Shown here in pieces: positions 27,938 to 37,319 of a DNA stretch of 64,000 bases. The DNA lies in assembly GCF_026241135.1 (NCBI RefSeq), contig NZ_JAPFGA010000021.1, positions 1-64,000 of the forward strand. The letters run 5' to 3'. Source of the DNA: Galbibacter kalidii. GTDB lineage: Bacteria > Bacteroidota > Bacteroidia > Flavobacteriales > Flavobacteriaceae. Each line of letters begins with the position of its first letter. The stretch's first letter is position 1. The notes beneath the pieces are model-generated. The model saw only the letters and a program-made list of their open reading frames with translations, had not been told where the DNA came from and did not search any database. Both the position numbers and the translations under genes were made by a program.

Positions 27938-30289
27938 ATGTTAAAACAAAACATCAAAATTTTCCTTAGGAATATCAAAAGACAGAAGAGTTCCTTTCTG
28001 ATTAACGTTATTGGTCTTTCAACTGGACTTGCCTGTGTTCTCTTGATCGCTTTGTGGGTGTCGGACGAACTTAGCATCGATAAATTCCATGATAACGATA
28101 CCCGTCTGTATCAGGTAGTCGAACTGGCGAAAACAGATGGAACCATACGCATGAACCCTGTCACTTCCGGGCTTTTGGCAGAAGCACTCGCTCAGAAGTT
28201 TCCTGAAATTGAGCAGGAAACAAGTGTAAGGGCAATATCTGAGTCACCTTTAAAAGTAGATGATAAGGATATTAAAACCAATGGGCTGTATGCTAGCAAA
28301 GACTTTTTTAAAGTGTTTTCTTACTCTCTCATTAGTGGTAATATAAATGATGTACTTGTGGCAAATAACTCGATTGCCATATCAAAATCCCTTGCCCGAA
28401 TATTATTTGGATCGGCCGATAATACAATCGGTAAAACCATTTATTTTGAACGAGACAAGCCCTTTTTTGTTTCGGGTGTATTCGAGGATGTTCCCCATAA
28501 TTCCTCCATGCAATTCGATTATGTGATTTCTTTTGAATATGCAAAGGAAACCATGCCTCCAATTTCCAATTGGGATTATAATAAGGTGAACGCATACATA
28601 GTTTTAAGGAAAGGGGTAAATATTTCCAGTTTTAATGCCAAGATAAAGGATTTCATTGCTACAAACAGTGACAACGATAACCGTTCGGTGTTCACTAGAT
28701 TGTATTCCGATGCCTACCTCTATGGCACATACGAAAATGGAGTTCAGGTCGGGGGAAGGATTGAATATGTAAGGTTGTTTTCCATAATAGCATTTTTAAT
28801 ACTACTTATGGCCTGTATCAATTATATGAACCTATCCACGGCCAATGCTTCAAAAAGGATAAAGGAAATCGGTATAAAAAAGGCCTTGGGTTCCAAAAGG
28901 AAGGTGCTGATCGTCCAATATTTGAGCGAATCCTTACTCACTACCTTTTTATCGCTATTGATTGCCGTATTGATTGTTGTCCTATTGATTCCCCAATTCA
29001 ATATAATTACCGGAAAAGAATTGAGTCTTACCGTCAATGGGCGATACTTAACCTCCATTATTGGCATTATGATCCTTACAGGCTTGATTGCCGGCAGTTA
29101 TCCCGCTTTCTATCTTTCGGGCTTGAACACGATTAAAACATTAAAGGGAACACTAAAAAGTACTTGGGGAGAAGTTTTCACCCGTAAAGGCCTTGTTGTC
29201 TTTCAATTTACCTTGTCCATAATTTTAGTGGTTTCGGTCATGGTTATATATAAACAAATAGAATTTGTACAAAACAAAAACCTTGGCTATGACAAAAACA
29301 ACATTGTTTACTTTGATATCGAACAGAATATTGCTGAAAACCTCGATTCATTTTTAGCTGAAACAAAAAACCTTGAGGGCATTGAAAACGCAAGTAGTAT
29401 TGGCACCAATATAGTTGGAGGAGTAAACACATGGGATAACCTTCAATGGCCAGAAAAGATGTCTGATGAAAAGATAGTGTTTGAAATGCGCCCTGTAAAC
29501 TATGGCATGCTTGAAACTTTGGGTATCGGTTTAAAAAAAGGGCGAAACTTTTCCAAGGATTTTGGGGCCGAGACCACAAAAATTATTTTCAACCAAGCAG
29601 CCATTGATATAATGGGATTGGAAGATCCTATCGGGAAGGAAGTTTCAATTCAGGGTACACGATTACAGATTGTAGGGGTTACGGATAATTTTCACTTCAC
29701 ATCCCTCCATGAACAAATAAACCCATTGTTTTTTGTACTACAACCAACTTGGACACACATGATCATGGCCAAAGTTTCTCCGGGCAAGGAAAAAGAGGCT
29801 TTGGCCAATATTCGGAGACTATATCAAAAATACAATCCAGGTTTACAGCTGGACTATAGATTTTTGGATGATACATATCAATCCCTATATACTGCTGAAC
29901 AAAGGGTTTCCACCTTGTCAAAATATTTTGCGGGCCTAGCCATATTGATTTCTTGTCTGGGCTTGTTCGGTCTGGTAAAATTCAACGCCGAAAGAAGGAA
30001 AAAAGAAATCAGTATTAGAAAGGTTTTGGGCCAGACGGCGACCCAAGTGACGGTAATGCTTTCGAGTGAGTTTGCAAAACTGGTCCTATTTTCCATTTTC
30101 CTTGCCCTTCCATTCTCATACCTGTTGGTCAAAGATTGGCTTTCTGATTTTGCATATAGAATCCCTTTAAGTTTTTGGTATTTCATAGGTGCAGGAGCGA
30201 TAGCATTGGTGGTCGCCATTCTTACAGTAAGCTTTCAGTCTATCAAAGCAGCAATTTCAAACCCCGTAAAAAATTTACGAACCGAATGA
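27938..30289 (+). CDS. MacB/FtsX-family ABC permease 8 of 9
   Basis: 783 residues, the shortest of the nine: MLKQNIKIFLRNIKRQKSSF, with TM1 LSTGLACVLLIALWVSDEL, very close to permease 1. The first block is LLMACINYMNLSTANASKRIKEIGIKKALGSK (IKK as in permease 1, IRK in the others). The second block is KEISIRKVLGQT, lacking the usual GAS/GST. It ends NPVKNLRTE-TGA before R3. Position far from its closest relative argues for segmental duplication within the array. Confidence 0.93.
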   Translation: MLKQNIKIFLRNIKRQKSSFLINVIGLSTGLACVLLIALWVSDELSIDKFHDNDTRLYQVVELAKTDGTIRMNPVTSGLLAEALAQKFPEIEQETSVRAISESPLKVDDKDIKTNGLYASKDFFKVFSYSLISGNINDVLVANNSIAISKSLARILFGSADNTIGKTIYFERDKPFFVSGVFEDVPHNSSMQFDYVISFEYAKETMPPISNWDYNKVNAYIVLRKGVNISSFNAKIKDFIATNSDNDNRSVFTRLYSDAYLYGTYENGVQVGGRIEYVRLFSIIAFLILLMACINYMNLSTANASKRIKEIGIKKALGSKRKVLIVQYLSESLLTTFLSLLIAVLIVVLLIPQFNIITGKELSLTVNGRYLTSIIGIMILTGLIAGSYPAFYLSGLNTIKTLKGTLKSTWGEVFTRKGLVVFQFTLSIILVVSVMVIYKQIEFVQNKNLGYDKNNIVYFDIEQNIAENLDSFLAETKNLEGIENASSIGTNIVGGVNTWDNLQWPEKMSDEKIVFEMRPVNYGMLETLGIGLKKGRNFSKDFGAETTKIIFNQAAIDIMGLEDPIGKEVSIQGTRLQIVGVTDNFHFTSLHEQINPLFFVLQPTWTHMIMAKVSPGKEKEALANIRRLYQKYNPGLQLDYRFLDDTYQSLYTAEQRVSTLSKYFAGLAILISCLGLFGLVKFNAERRKKEISIRKVLGQTATQVTVMLSSEFAKLVLFSIFLALPFSYLLVKDWLSDFAYRIPLSFWYFIGAGAIALVVAILTVSFQSIKAAISNPVKNLRTE

Positions 30290-30412
30290 AGTGAGCAGTC
30301 AGAGAACTGAAAGATGATAGCTCATGGCTGAAAGCTGATAACCTAAACAACAACTAAAAATACATCAATGACAGAATAAATGGAAGAACCAACCATAAAA
30401 AAATGAAAAATC
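30290..30412 (+). repeat. Intergenic repeat R3 in the permease array
   Basis: 123 bp between permeases 8 and 9, nearly identical to R2 apart from a small deletion near its start and one extra A in the A-run near its end. That extra A shortens the small internal frame to MEEPTIKK and moves its stop upstream of the permease start. So the frame overlap seen in R1 and R2 is not conserved here. Confidence 0.88.
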
Positions 30413-32866
30413 ATGATCAAGAATTATTTTAAAATAGCGTGGAGGAATATTGTGAAGAACAAAACGATGTTCGGGATCAATATTGCCGGTTTGGCTTTGG
30501 GTCTTGGAAGTTGTTTAATTATCGGCTTATTTGTTATAGATGAACTCAGTTACGATCGGTTTCATAAAAATTCCGACCGCATTGCCCGGGTGTATCTGAA
30601 TGCCAAAATAGGTGATGAATTGATTAAAGAAGCTGGAGTGATGGCTCCGGTAGCCAAAGCCCTTCTTAACGACCTCCCCGAAGTCGTGGACGCTACCCGT
30701 ATTTTAAGGGTCTCGAACCGTACCGTAGTCACCTACGAGGATAATACCATACGCAAAGGTAAAATGGCTTTTGTAGACCCCAACTTCCTGGAAATATTCA
30801 GTTTGCCCCTGATAAAAGGAGATATCAAAACCGCTTTGAGTAAACCAAATTCCTTGATTTTGACGCAGGAACAGGCTGAAGCCTACTTCGGGACCGAAGA
30901 CCCATTGAACAAAACTGTCGAGCTCAAAGATATTGGCGTGCATGGTTCTGACGGATATATCGACAATAGTGGATCATATACCGTGACGGGGATTATTTCG
31001 GAAATACCTGCCAACTCCCATTTTCATTTTGATCTTTTGGCCTCGATGCAGAGCAATAAAGATGCCAAAAATCAAAGTTGGTTAAGCGGTAGTTATCATA
31101 CCTATCTTTTATTGGACGAAGGAGTCGATATGGCACTTTTGGAAGCAAAATTACCGGCGATTACGGAAAAATATATGGGCTCTCAAATGGAAGCAGGATT
31201 AGGAATGACTTTCCGGGAATTTCTGGATAAGGGAAATCACGTGGGGCTGTATCTCCAACCTTTGACCAAAATACACCTCTATTCGGAATCGACAGGAGAG
31301 TTTGAAGAAGGAGGAGATATAAACACGGTATATATGTTCGCTGCCATAGCAACATTTATGTTGATAATCGCCTGTATCAATTTTATGAATCTTTCCACGG
31401 CAGGTGCTTCGAAAAGAGCAAAGGAAATAGGAATACGCAAGGTCTTGGGATCGGAAAAAAGGCAATTGGTCTTTCAGTTCCTGATCGAATCATTTATCGT
31501 TACTACAATCGCGATGGGGATAGGTGTCCTGATTTTTCTCCTTGCACTCCCATACTTTAACCAATTATCGGGCAAGTCTTTCGTATTTGATCAGATAATT
31601 ACTCCTCAATTTTATTTGGTATCCGTGGTTTTGATCATAGTCATTAGTTTCCTCGCAGGAGGATACCCGGCCTTTTATCTATCGAGTTTTAAACCAATCA
31701 AGACCTTAAAAAACAAAATTTCATCCCACAAAGGCAAAGGAATCCGGAGTGGCCTGGTCGTCTTTCAATTCGCCTTATCGACTTGTTTGATAATTGGCAC
31801 ACTGGTGGTAAGCCAGCAAATGCACTACATCCAAAACAAAGATATTGGGTACGACAGGGAGGAATTGATCGTAATCAGAGATGCCGGCCTTTTAGGCGAC
31901 AAACTCAACGCCTTTAAAACAGAATTACAAAAAGATTCTCGAATCCTCAGTATAACCACATCAGCCTTTGTTCCAGCCGGACCTACCGATAATAATGGAG
32001 CAATCCTTTTTTCCCATCTGGATAAGTCGCAAAAATTAAGGACAAAAGTGTACAATATAGATGAGGCCTATATTCCAACCCTGGGAATGGAACTCCTTGC
32101 AGGCAGGAACTTTTCCAAAGACTTTGGTTCTGAAGAAAACAATATCATCATCAACGAGACCGCGGTTCAATCTTTTGGTCTAAATAAAAACCCGGTCGGG
32201 CAAACACTGGAAGAATCGACGAACCTGAAAGGAGGAAGGCGAACCCTGACCATCATCGGAGTGGTAAAGGACTTCCATTCAAGATCACTACACGAGCCCA
32301 TACTGCCCCTTATGATGAAATACAATCCTTACTACGGACTCATTGCAAGGGTCAAAACCGCCAATATGCCCGGTGTGATAGCGAGTATGGAAAACCGATG
32401 GAAGACTTTGGGTACCGGTGAAGCCTTCGATTATGCCTTTCTGGATGCCCTATACAATGAAACGTATATCAAAGAACAAAATATGAACTCTGTCCTGAAA
32501 ATTTTTGCCATCCTGACCATTTTCGTGGCTTGCCTGGGCTTGTTTGGCCTAGTGACATTTACCACAGAACAACGGTTAAAGGAAATAGGAATACGAAAAG
32601 TCCTGGGATCGACCGTACCGCAGATTGTCACTTTGCTTTCAAAAGATTTTTTAAAACTCATACTTATTTCTTTTGCCATTGGCTTTCCCCTGAGTTTATA
32701 TCTCATGAACCAATGGCTCCGGGACTTCGCATACCGGACAGATATTAAATGGTGGGTATTTGTTTTGGCGGCGCTCATTACTGTGCTAATTGCACTGGCC
32801 ACCATCAGTTTTAAAAGTATAAAAGCAGCACTGGAAAACCCAGTCAAATCATTAAAAACAGAATAA
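30413..32866 (+). CDS. MacB/FtsX-family ABC permease 9 of 9
   Basis: 817 residues, the longest copy: MIKNYFKIAWRNIVKNKTMFGINIAG. FtsX block one is LIIACINFMNLSTAGASKRAKEIGIRKVLGSE and block two KEIGIRKVLGST. It is the only copy ending SLKTE rather than LRTE. The first periplasmic domain has an extra stretch around VELKDIGVHGSDGYIDNSG, which explains the length. It precedes the second ATPase by 11 bp, so this permease and that ATPase may form their own transporter unit. Confidence 0.93.
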   Translation: MIKNYFKIAWRNIVKNKTMFGINIAGLALGLGSCLIIGLFVIDELSYDRFHKNSDRIARVYLNAKIGDELIKEAGVMAPVAKALLNDLPEVVDATRILRVSNRTVVTYEDNTIRKGKMAFVDPNFLEIFSLPLIKGDIKTALSKPNSLILTQEQAEAYFGTEDPLNKTVELKDIGVHGSDGYIDNSGSYTVTGIISEIPANSHFHFDLLASMQSNKDAKNQSWLSGSYHTYLLLDEGVDMALLEAKLPAITEKYMGSQMEAGLGMTFREFLDKGNHVGLYLQPLTKIHLYSESTGEFEEGGDINTVYMFAAIATFMLIIACINFMNLSTAGASKRAKEIGIRKVLGSEKRQLVFQFLIESFIVTTIAMGIGVLIFLLALPYFNQLSGKSFVFDQIITPQFYLVSVVLIIVISFLAGGYPAFYLSSFKPIKTLKNKISSHKGKGIRSGLVVFQFALSTCLIIGTLVVSQQMHYIQNKDIGYDREELIVIRDAGLLGDKLNAFKTELQKDSRILSITTSAFVPAGPTDNNGAILFSHLDKSQKLRTKVYNIDEAYIPTLGMELLAGRNFSKDFGSEENNIIINETAVQSFGLNKNPVGQTLEESTNLKGGRRTLTIIGVVKDFHSRSLHEPILPLMMKYNPYYGLIARVKTANMPGVIASMENRWKTLGTGEAFDYAFLDALYNETYIKEQNMNSVLKIFAILTIFVACLGLFGLVTFTTEQRLKEIGIRKVLGSTVPQIVTLLSKDFLKLILISFAIGFPLSLYLMNQWLRDFAYRTDIKWWVFVLAALITVLIALATISFKSIKAALENPVKSLKTE

Positions 32867-32877
32867 AACAAAGACAA

Positions 32878-33546
32878 ATGTTATTAGAACTTAAAAACAT
32901 TTTTAAATGGGTCAATTCAGGGGGAAACAGGGTTTTCTTGCTGAAAGACATCAACCTCCAAGTTGAAGAAGGAGCATTTATTTCAATCATGGGACTTTCC
33001 GGGTCGGGGAAGTCCACTATGCTGAATGTTTTAGGGATGCTCGATACTTTTGATGAAGGCGAATACCTTTTCAACGAACAGCCGGTACACCAGTTAAAAG
33101 AAAAACACAGGTCCCGTTTGTTTAAAGAAAACATGGGCTTTGTTTTTCAGGCCTATCATTTAATCGACGAACTTACCGTTTACGAAAACATCGAAACCCC
33201 ATTATTGTACAAAAAAATAAAATCCTCAGAACGTAAAGCCCTTGTTTCCGATATGCTCGACCGCTTCAATATCGTGGGGAAGAAAGATTTGTTTCCCGCT
33301 CAGCTAAGCGGTGGCCAACAACAATTGGTAGGCGTTGCAAGGGCACTGGTCTCCAAACCTAAATTATTGTTGGCCGACGAGCCCACCGGAAACCTTAACT
33401 CAAAGCAGGGAGAAGAAATCATGGAACTCTTTAAACAACTCAACCAAGAAGGGGTCACCATTGTTCAGGTAACCCATTCAGAAAAAAATGCGGCCTATGG
33501 CTCTCAAATCATTGAATTATTAGATGGGAGAGTAATCAGTAGATAA
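32878..33546 (+). CDS. MacB/LolD-type ABC transporter ATPase (second copy)
   Basis: 222 residues. Walker A GLSGSGKST (39-47), Q-loop Gln91 and Walker B LLLADEP (163-169) are intact, as is the switch His in VTHSE. Two points differ from the first ATPase: the signature reads LSGGQQQLVGVARAL (143-157), with LVG for RVA, and the D-loop is GNLNS rather than GNLDS. The protein is probably still active but may pair with a non-identical partner. It follows permease 9 by 11 bp and precedes the TolC gene by 117 bp. Confidence 0.93.
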   Translation: MLLELKNIFKWVNSGGNRVFLLKDINLQVEEGAFISIMGLSGSGKSTMLNVLGMLDTFDEGEYLFNEQPVHQLKEKHRSRLFKENMGFVFQAYHLIDELTVYENIETPLLYKKIKSSERKALVSDMLDRFNIVGKKDLFPAQLSGGQQQLVGVARALVSKPKLLLADEPTGNLNSKQGEEIMELFKQLNQEGVTIVQVTHSEKNAAYGSQIIELLDGRVISR

Positions 33547-33663
33547 AGAGCAGGCTTAGGTTATTTAGTTCATATTAAGTTTTAAAAGAATCATCTGTTC
33601 TATATAAAATCAATAGAAAAACGAACACTTATGCAATTATTCGAACACCGACATATTAAAATT

Positions 33664-35109
33664 ATGATCAACAAAAGTATTGTATCCCTCTGTGTTTTTT
33701 TTGGTGTATATGCTTTTGGGCAAGATAAAATGCAGGCACCTTTAACCTTGGGATATTGTATTGAGACTGCCCTTAAGAATAATCTTGACCTGAAAAAATC
33801 AGGTTTAGGTATGGAATCATCACATATTAATTATAAACAGTCGAAAGCTGATTTGCTCCCTACTTTAAATGCTAATTACAATTTAGGTGTAAGTAACGGG
33901 CGAAGTATAGATCCATATACAAATGATTATATTGATCAAAAACTTACCTTCTCTAATGTGGGTTTAAACCTTAATTTGACTGTTTTTAACGGTTTTAAGT
34001 TACTGAATAGGATTCGTCAAAGGCGGTACAGTTTTAACGCCTCAGAAATGGAAGTTGAAGAGCGCAGACAGAACTTAATCCTCGAGGTAACATTGACTTA
34101 TCTTCAAATCTTAAATAACAAGGATCTTTTAAGACTGGCAAAATCCCGTTTGGAAACCACCAAAGAACAGTTGGAGAGACTTAAGTCTCTATATGAAGAA
34201 GAAGTTGGTAATCCGGCGGATTACACTGATATGCAAGGACAATATGCCTTGGATATGACAAGTGTAGTCAATGCTGAAAATAATCTAGAAGAGGCTAAGT
34301 TGAATTTATTTCAATTGTTGAATATGGACAGTGATTCAAATGCCGGTTTTACAGCTATGGATGTAACTGATCAAGTCAAAGAGTATCCGTATTCTTCTGA
34401 AGAGGTCTTTTCCATGGCCTTGGAAAATCTTGCCACGTTTAAAGCAAAAGAATTCCGGTTGGATGCGGCCAAGAGTGCAATAAAAGTAGCCAGATCCGGT
34501 TATGTACCCGAAATATCATTATTCGGTCAATTGAATACGAATTATTCCAGTGCTGCACAGCTTTTTACAGAAACCGGGACTTCTGTAGTGGAAACAGGAG
34601 GTTTTGTAACTGTAAATGATACCGATTATCCGGTGTTTGAGAATGAAACTCAATTTGCCGGCAGCGATATCAATTATATGGATCAAATTAAGAATAATGT
34701 GTATTCTTCCTTTGGGGTTGCTGTCAATATCCCGTTGTTAAACGGTTTTCAATCAAAGAATAATGTGGCCCTGGAAAAAATAAAACTCGAAGAATCCAAA
34801 ATAGATTTACAAAATACCAAACTTGAATTTAAAAATGCAATTCAGCAGGCTTATTTAAAAATGGAATCTGCATTTGGTCGATACCATATCTATAGTGAAC
34901 AGGTGCATGCTTTTGAGGAATCTTTCAGGATAAATGAGATAAGATTTAATAATGGAGTTTCTAATATTGTGGAATACATCACAAGCAAAAACAATATGGA
35001 TAATGCCAGAATAAACCTCTCTAATGCTGAATATGAATATTTATTGAGGGTAAGGGTTTTAGAATATTATAGAGGGAGTCAAATCCTTTATGAAAAGGAA
35101 TATAATTAA
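33664..35109 (+). CDS. TolC-family outer-membrane efflux channel
   Basis: 481 residues from the ATG at 33664 (MINKSIVSLCVFFGVYAFGQ), which gives a clean signal peptide; an upstream in-frame ATG at 33631 would put 11 charged residues before it. The mature part has the TolC repeats: LTLGYCIETALKNNLDLKKSG at the first helix, a long coiled coil (EVTLTYLQILNNKDLLRLAKSRLETTKEQLERLK), and the second repeat with EKIKLEESKIDLQNTKLE. It forms the outer-membrane exit of the efflux machine whose inner parts are encoded upstream. It is the last gene of the roughly 26-kb co-directional cluster. Confidence 0.92.
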   Translation: MINKSIVSLCVFFGVYAFGQDKMQAPLTLGYCIETALKNNLDLKKSGLGMESSHINYKQSKADLLPTLNANYNLGVSNGRSIDPYTNDYIDQKLTFSNVGLNLNLTVFNGFKLLNRIRQRRYSFNASEMEVEERRQNLILEVTLTYLQILNNKDLLRLAKSRLETTKEQLERLKSLYEEEVGNPADYTDMQGQYALDMTSVVNAENNLEEAKLNLFQLLNMDSDSNAGFTAMDVTDQVKEYPYSSEEVFSMALENLATFKAKEFRLDAAKSAIKVARSGYVPEISLFGQLNTNYSSAAQLFTETGTSVVETGGFVTVNDTDYPVFENETQFAGSDINYMDQIKNNVYSSFGVAVNIPLLNGFQSKNNVALEKIKLEESKIDLQNTKLEFKNAIQQAYLKMESAFGRYHIYSEQVHAFEESFRINEIRFNNGVSNIVEYITSKNNMDNARINLSNAEYEYLLRVRVLEYYRGSQILYEKEYN

Positions 35110-35213
35110 CAATAAATAAAATCACCTTTTCTTATCCGTTATTCCAGAATTAGATGTTTAAGAGTACGCTTACTACCAAAACAGAAGACCGGATTATATT
35201 GTTGTTACTAATA

Positions 35214-35374
35214 GAACTCATTTAAACTTTCTCCAATTGGCTACAAAATGATCTTTTTACCCCATGTTTTGTCTTTTCTTTGCTTCATAGCTATGGCTAT
35301 GCAACGCAAAAAAGCCTTCATCTGGGGCAAAAATCTCTATTTTTCGCTTCAATCAAGAAAGTTTAAACGAGTTC
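35214..35374. repeat. 161-bp imperfect palindrome (MITE-like or long hairpin)
   Basis: The outer arms at 35214-35232 (starting GAACTCATTTAAAC) and 35356-35374 match as inverted repeats in 18 of 19 positions. Inside, TTTTACCCCA is mirrored by TGGGGCAAAA with one mismatch, and the centre carries the palindrome CATAGCTATG (35286-35295). The whole segment folds on itself around that centre. It sits between the convergent ends of the TolC and fructokinase genes, so it may terminate both. No transposase is nearby; a non-autonomous element is possible. Confidence 0.6.
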
Positions 35375-35418
35375 ATAATCTGTTTTCAAAGAATAAAATA
35401 AATATGGGTTTTCCGTCT

Positions 35419-36315
35419 TTATCTTTTTATGCCCCTTAGGTTTTCAACATCAGAATCTTGAAGAACCGGATTGGCCCCTTCTTTAGAAGCTACCAAAGCC
35501 CCAATGGCACAGGCATAGTCTATAGCCTCTTCCGGATGGGTGTTTTGGTACAATTTGGTGATTAGCGATCCTAAAAACGAATCGCCAGCTCCTACCGTAT
35601 CAACAACATTAACAGAGTAGCCTTCACTCGAATAAAATTCATTGTCCCAGTAAAGAATAGCGCCTTCGGCACCTTTGGTGATACAAATAGCTTTTGTTTT
35701 GGTCTTATTGGCAATAAATAAGATGTTTTCTCTTATTGTTTTTTTATTAGACCCCATTTTTTCAGCAATTTCAAAAAGCTCCTCATCATTAAACTTTATA
35801 AAATCAGAATGCATCATCAACTCCTCTAAAACCTCATAACTGTAATGCGGGGGTCTTAGGTTAACATCAAACACTTTAAAATTGGCTACACTAAGTAGTT
35901 CCAACAGTGTTGATTTTGAAATGGTATCCCGGCATATTAAACTTCCGAAAACAAGTATATCTGCTTTTTTAACGAGCTCTTTGTTAAGCTGGCTTGGTTC
36001 AATTTTATCCCAGGAAACCGGGTAATTAATAATATAAGAGGCGCAACCTTTGTTGTCTAGTTGTACGGTTACATTTCCTGTTGGAAAGTCTTTTTTTACT
36101 TGTACCCCTTCGATACTTATATTGTGCTGATTCAGAAATGTAACAAGCTGTTGTCCGTCTTCATCATTTCCAACGGCACTTACCATTGCCATATCACAGC
36201 CTAAAGCCTGCATTCTTAACGCTACATTTAAAGGAGCGCCACCAATTTTCTTTTTATCGGGAAAAACATCCCATAAAATTTCACCGTAGCTTACTCCTTT
36301 TATCTTTTTCTCCAT
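35419..36315 (-). CDS. PfkB-family fructokinase
   Basis: 298 residues, typical for PfkB sugar kinases. N-terminal YGEILWDVFPDKKKIGGAPLNVA contains the sugar-binding GG motif, and DTVGAGDSFLGSL (about 245-257) is the C-terminal PfkB signature with the catalytic Asp. It phosphorylates fructose to fructose-6-phosphate (a family expectation, supported by the GH32 and HTCS upstream). It is the last gene of the fructan locus, 54 bp after the HAD gene. Confidence 0.88.
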   Translation of the reverse strand: MEKKIKGVSYGEILWDVFPDKKKIGGAPLNVALRMQALGCDMAMVSAVGNDEDGQQLVTFLNQHNISIEGVQVKKDFPTGNVTVQLDNKGCASYIINYPVSWDKIEPSQLNKELVKKADILVFGSLICRDTISKSTLLELLSVANFKVFDVNLRPPHYSYEVLEELMMHSDFIKFNDEELFEIAEKMGSNKKTIRENILFIANKTKTKAICITKGAEGAILYWDNEFYSSEGYSVNVVDTVGAGDSFLGSLITKLYQNTHPEEAIDYACAIGALVASKEGANPVLQDSDVENLRGIKR

Positions 36316-36369
36316 TGATGTTATATCTATAGTTCCTCAATTATTCAATTTAGCATTTATAATCCTAAA

Positions 36370-37149
36370 TTACTTAAGTTCAAGAGCTTTGTTTACATCT
36401 AGTGACGCCACCGAATCTATAATCATATCGGGTTTAAAAGCATAATCATCCAGCATGTTCTTTTTAGAAACTCCCGAAAGCGTAAGTATGGTGGTATAAC
36501 CCAATTGAACCCCTCCCAGGATATCGGTATCCATAGTGTCCCCGATAATAATAGTTTCCCTGGCTTCCAAACCTAAATATTTGCGCGCAGAACGCATCAT
36601 TACCGGACTGGGTTTGCCTACCGAAAAGGCTTTTTTACCGGTGGCTTCTTCAATCATAGCTATTACGGCTTTTATTCCTAAATTGGACCAACCTTTCTTT
36701 TTTGGTGATGGATCTAAATTGGTAGCTATAAATTTAGCTCCCGATAAAATCATTTCTACGGCCTGATTCACCATTTCCAGGGTGAAATTTCTACCTTCAC
36801 CTACTACTACAAAATCAGGATTTGAATTAGCCATGGTATAGCCTTGTTGCAACAAACTTGTTATGAGTCCGCCCTCACCTAAAACATAGGCTGTTCCCTT
36901 AGGCTTCATAAACGACAAGAACGAAGCGGTTGCCATGGCACTGGTGTATACGTTTTCCTCTTTAATTTTAATACCCATACGCGCCACTTTATTAACAGTG
37001 TCTAATGGAGTTCGCTGACTGTTATTGGTCATAAAAAGGAATGGTATTTTTTCTTTTTGAAGGCTAGCAATAAATTTATCGGCTCCGGGAATCATGTCAT
37101 CCCCACTATAGATTACACCGTCCATATCAATTAAAAATCCTTTTTTCAT
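36370..37149 (-). CDS. HAD-superfamily IIA sugar-phosphate phosphatase (NagD-like)
   Basis: 259 residues from the ATG at 37149 (a TTG 9 bp upstream also opens the frame). Motif I is FLIDMDGVIYSGDDMIPG, motif II threonine is in FMTNNSQRTP, and the last motif is GDTMDTDILGG, so all catalytic positions are present. The C2-type cap matches NagD-like IIA phosphatases. It probably dephosphorylates a sugar phosphate; the exact substrate is unknown. It lies between SusD, from which it is separated by a strong terminator hairpin, and the fructokinase gene. Confidence 0.85.
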   Translation of the reverse strand: MKKGFLIDMDGVIYSGDDMIPGADKFIASLQKEKIPFLFMTNNSQRTPLDTVNKVARMGIKIKEENVYTSAMATASFLSFMKPKGTAYVLGEGGLITSLLQQGYTMANSNPDFVVVGEGRNFTLEMVNQAVEMILSGAKFIATNLDPSPKKKGWSNLGIKAVIAMIEEATGKKAFSVGKPSPVMMRSARKYLGLEARETIIIGDTMDTDILGGVQLGYTTILTLSGVSKKNMLDDYAFKPDMIIDSVASLDVNKALELK

Positions 37150-37319
37150 AAAATTCAATTTTTTTGAATAACTGTTTATACGGATAAAGTTAATTATGTT
37201 ATTCTAAAAAAGAGGTGTTGTTTGGTCTTTTGTGTGTATTAATAACGTTTAAGAAATATTTGCCTCTTTTATTGTATTTTTTATTGTTTTAAGGCCTTCA
37301 ATTTTAAAAATGATGAATC

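Noticed and set aside
35248-35439. 63-codon frame in the TolC-fructokinase gap
   Set aside because: It lies almost wholly inside the 161-bp palindrome, which explains the openness, and the product has no recognisable features.
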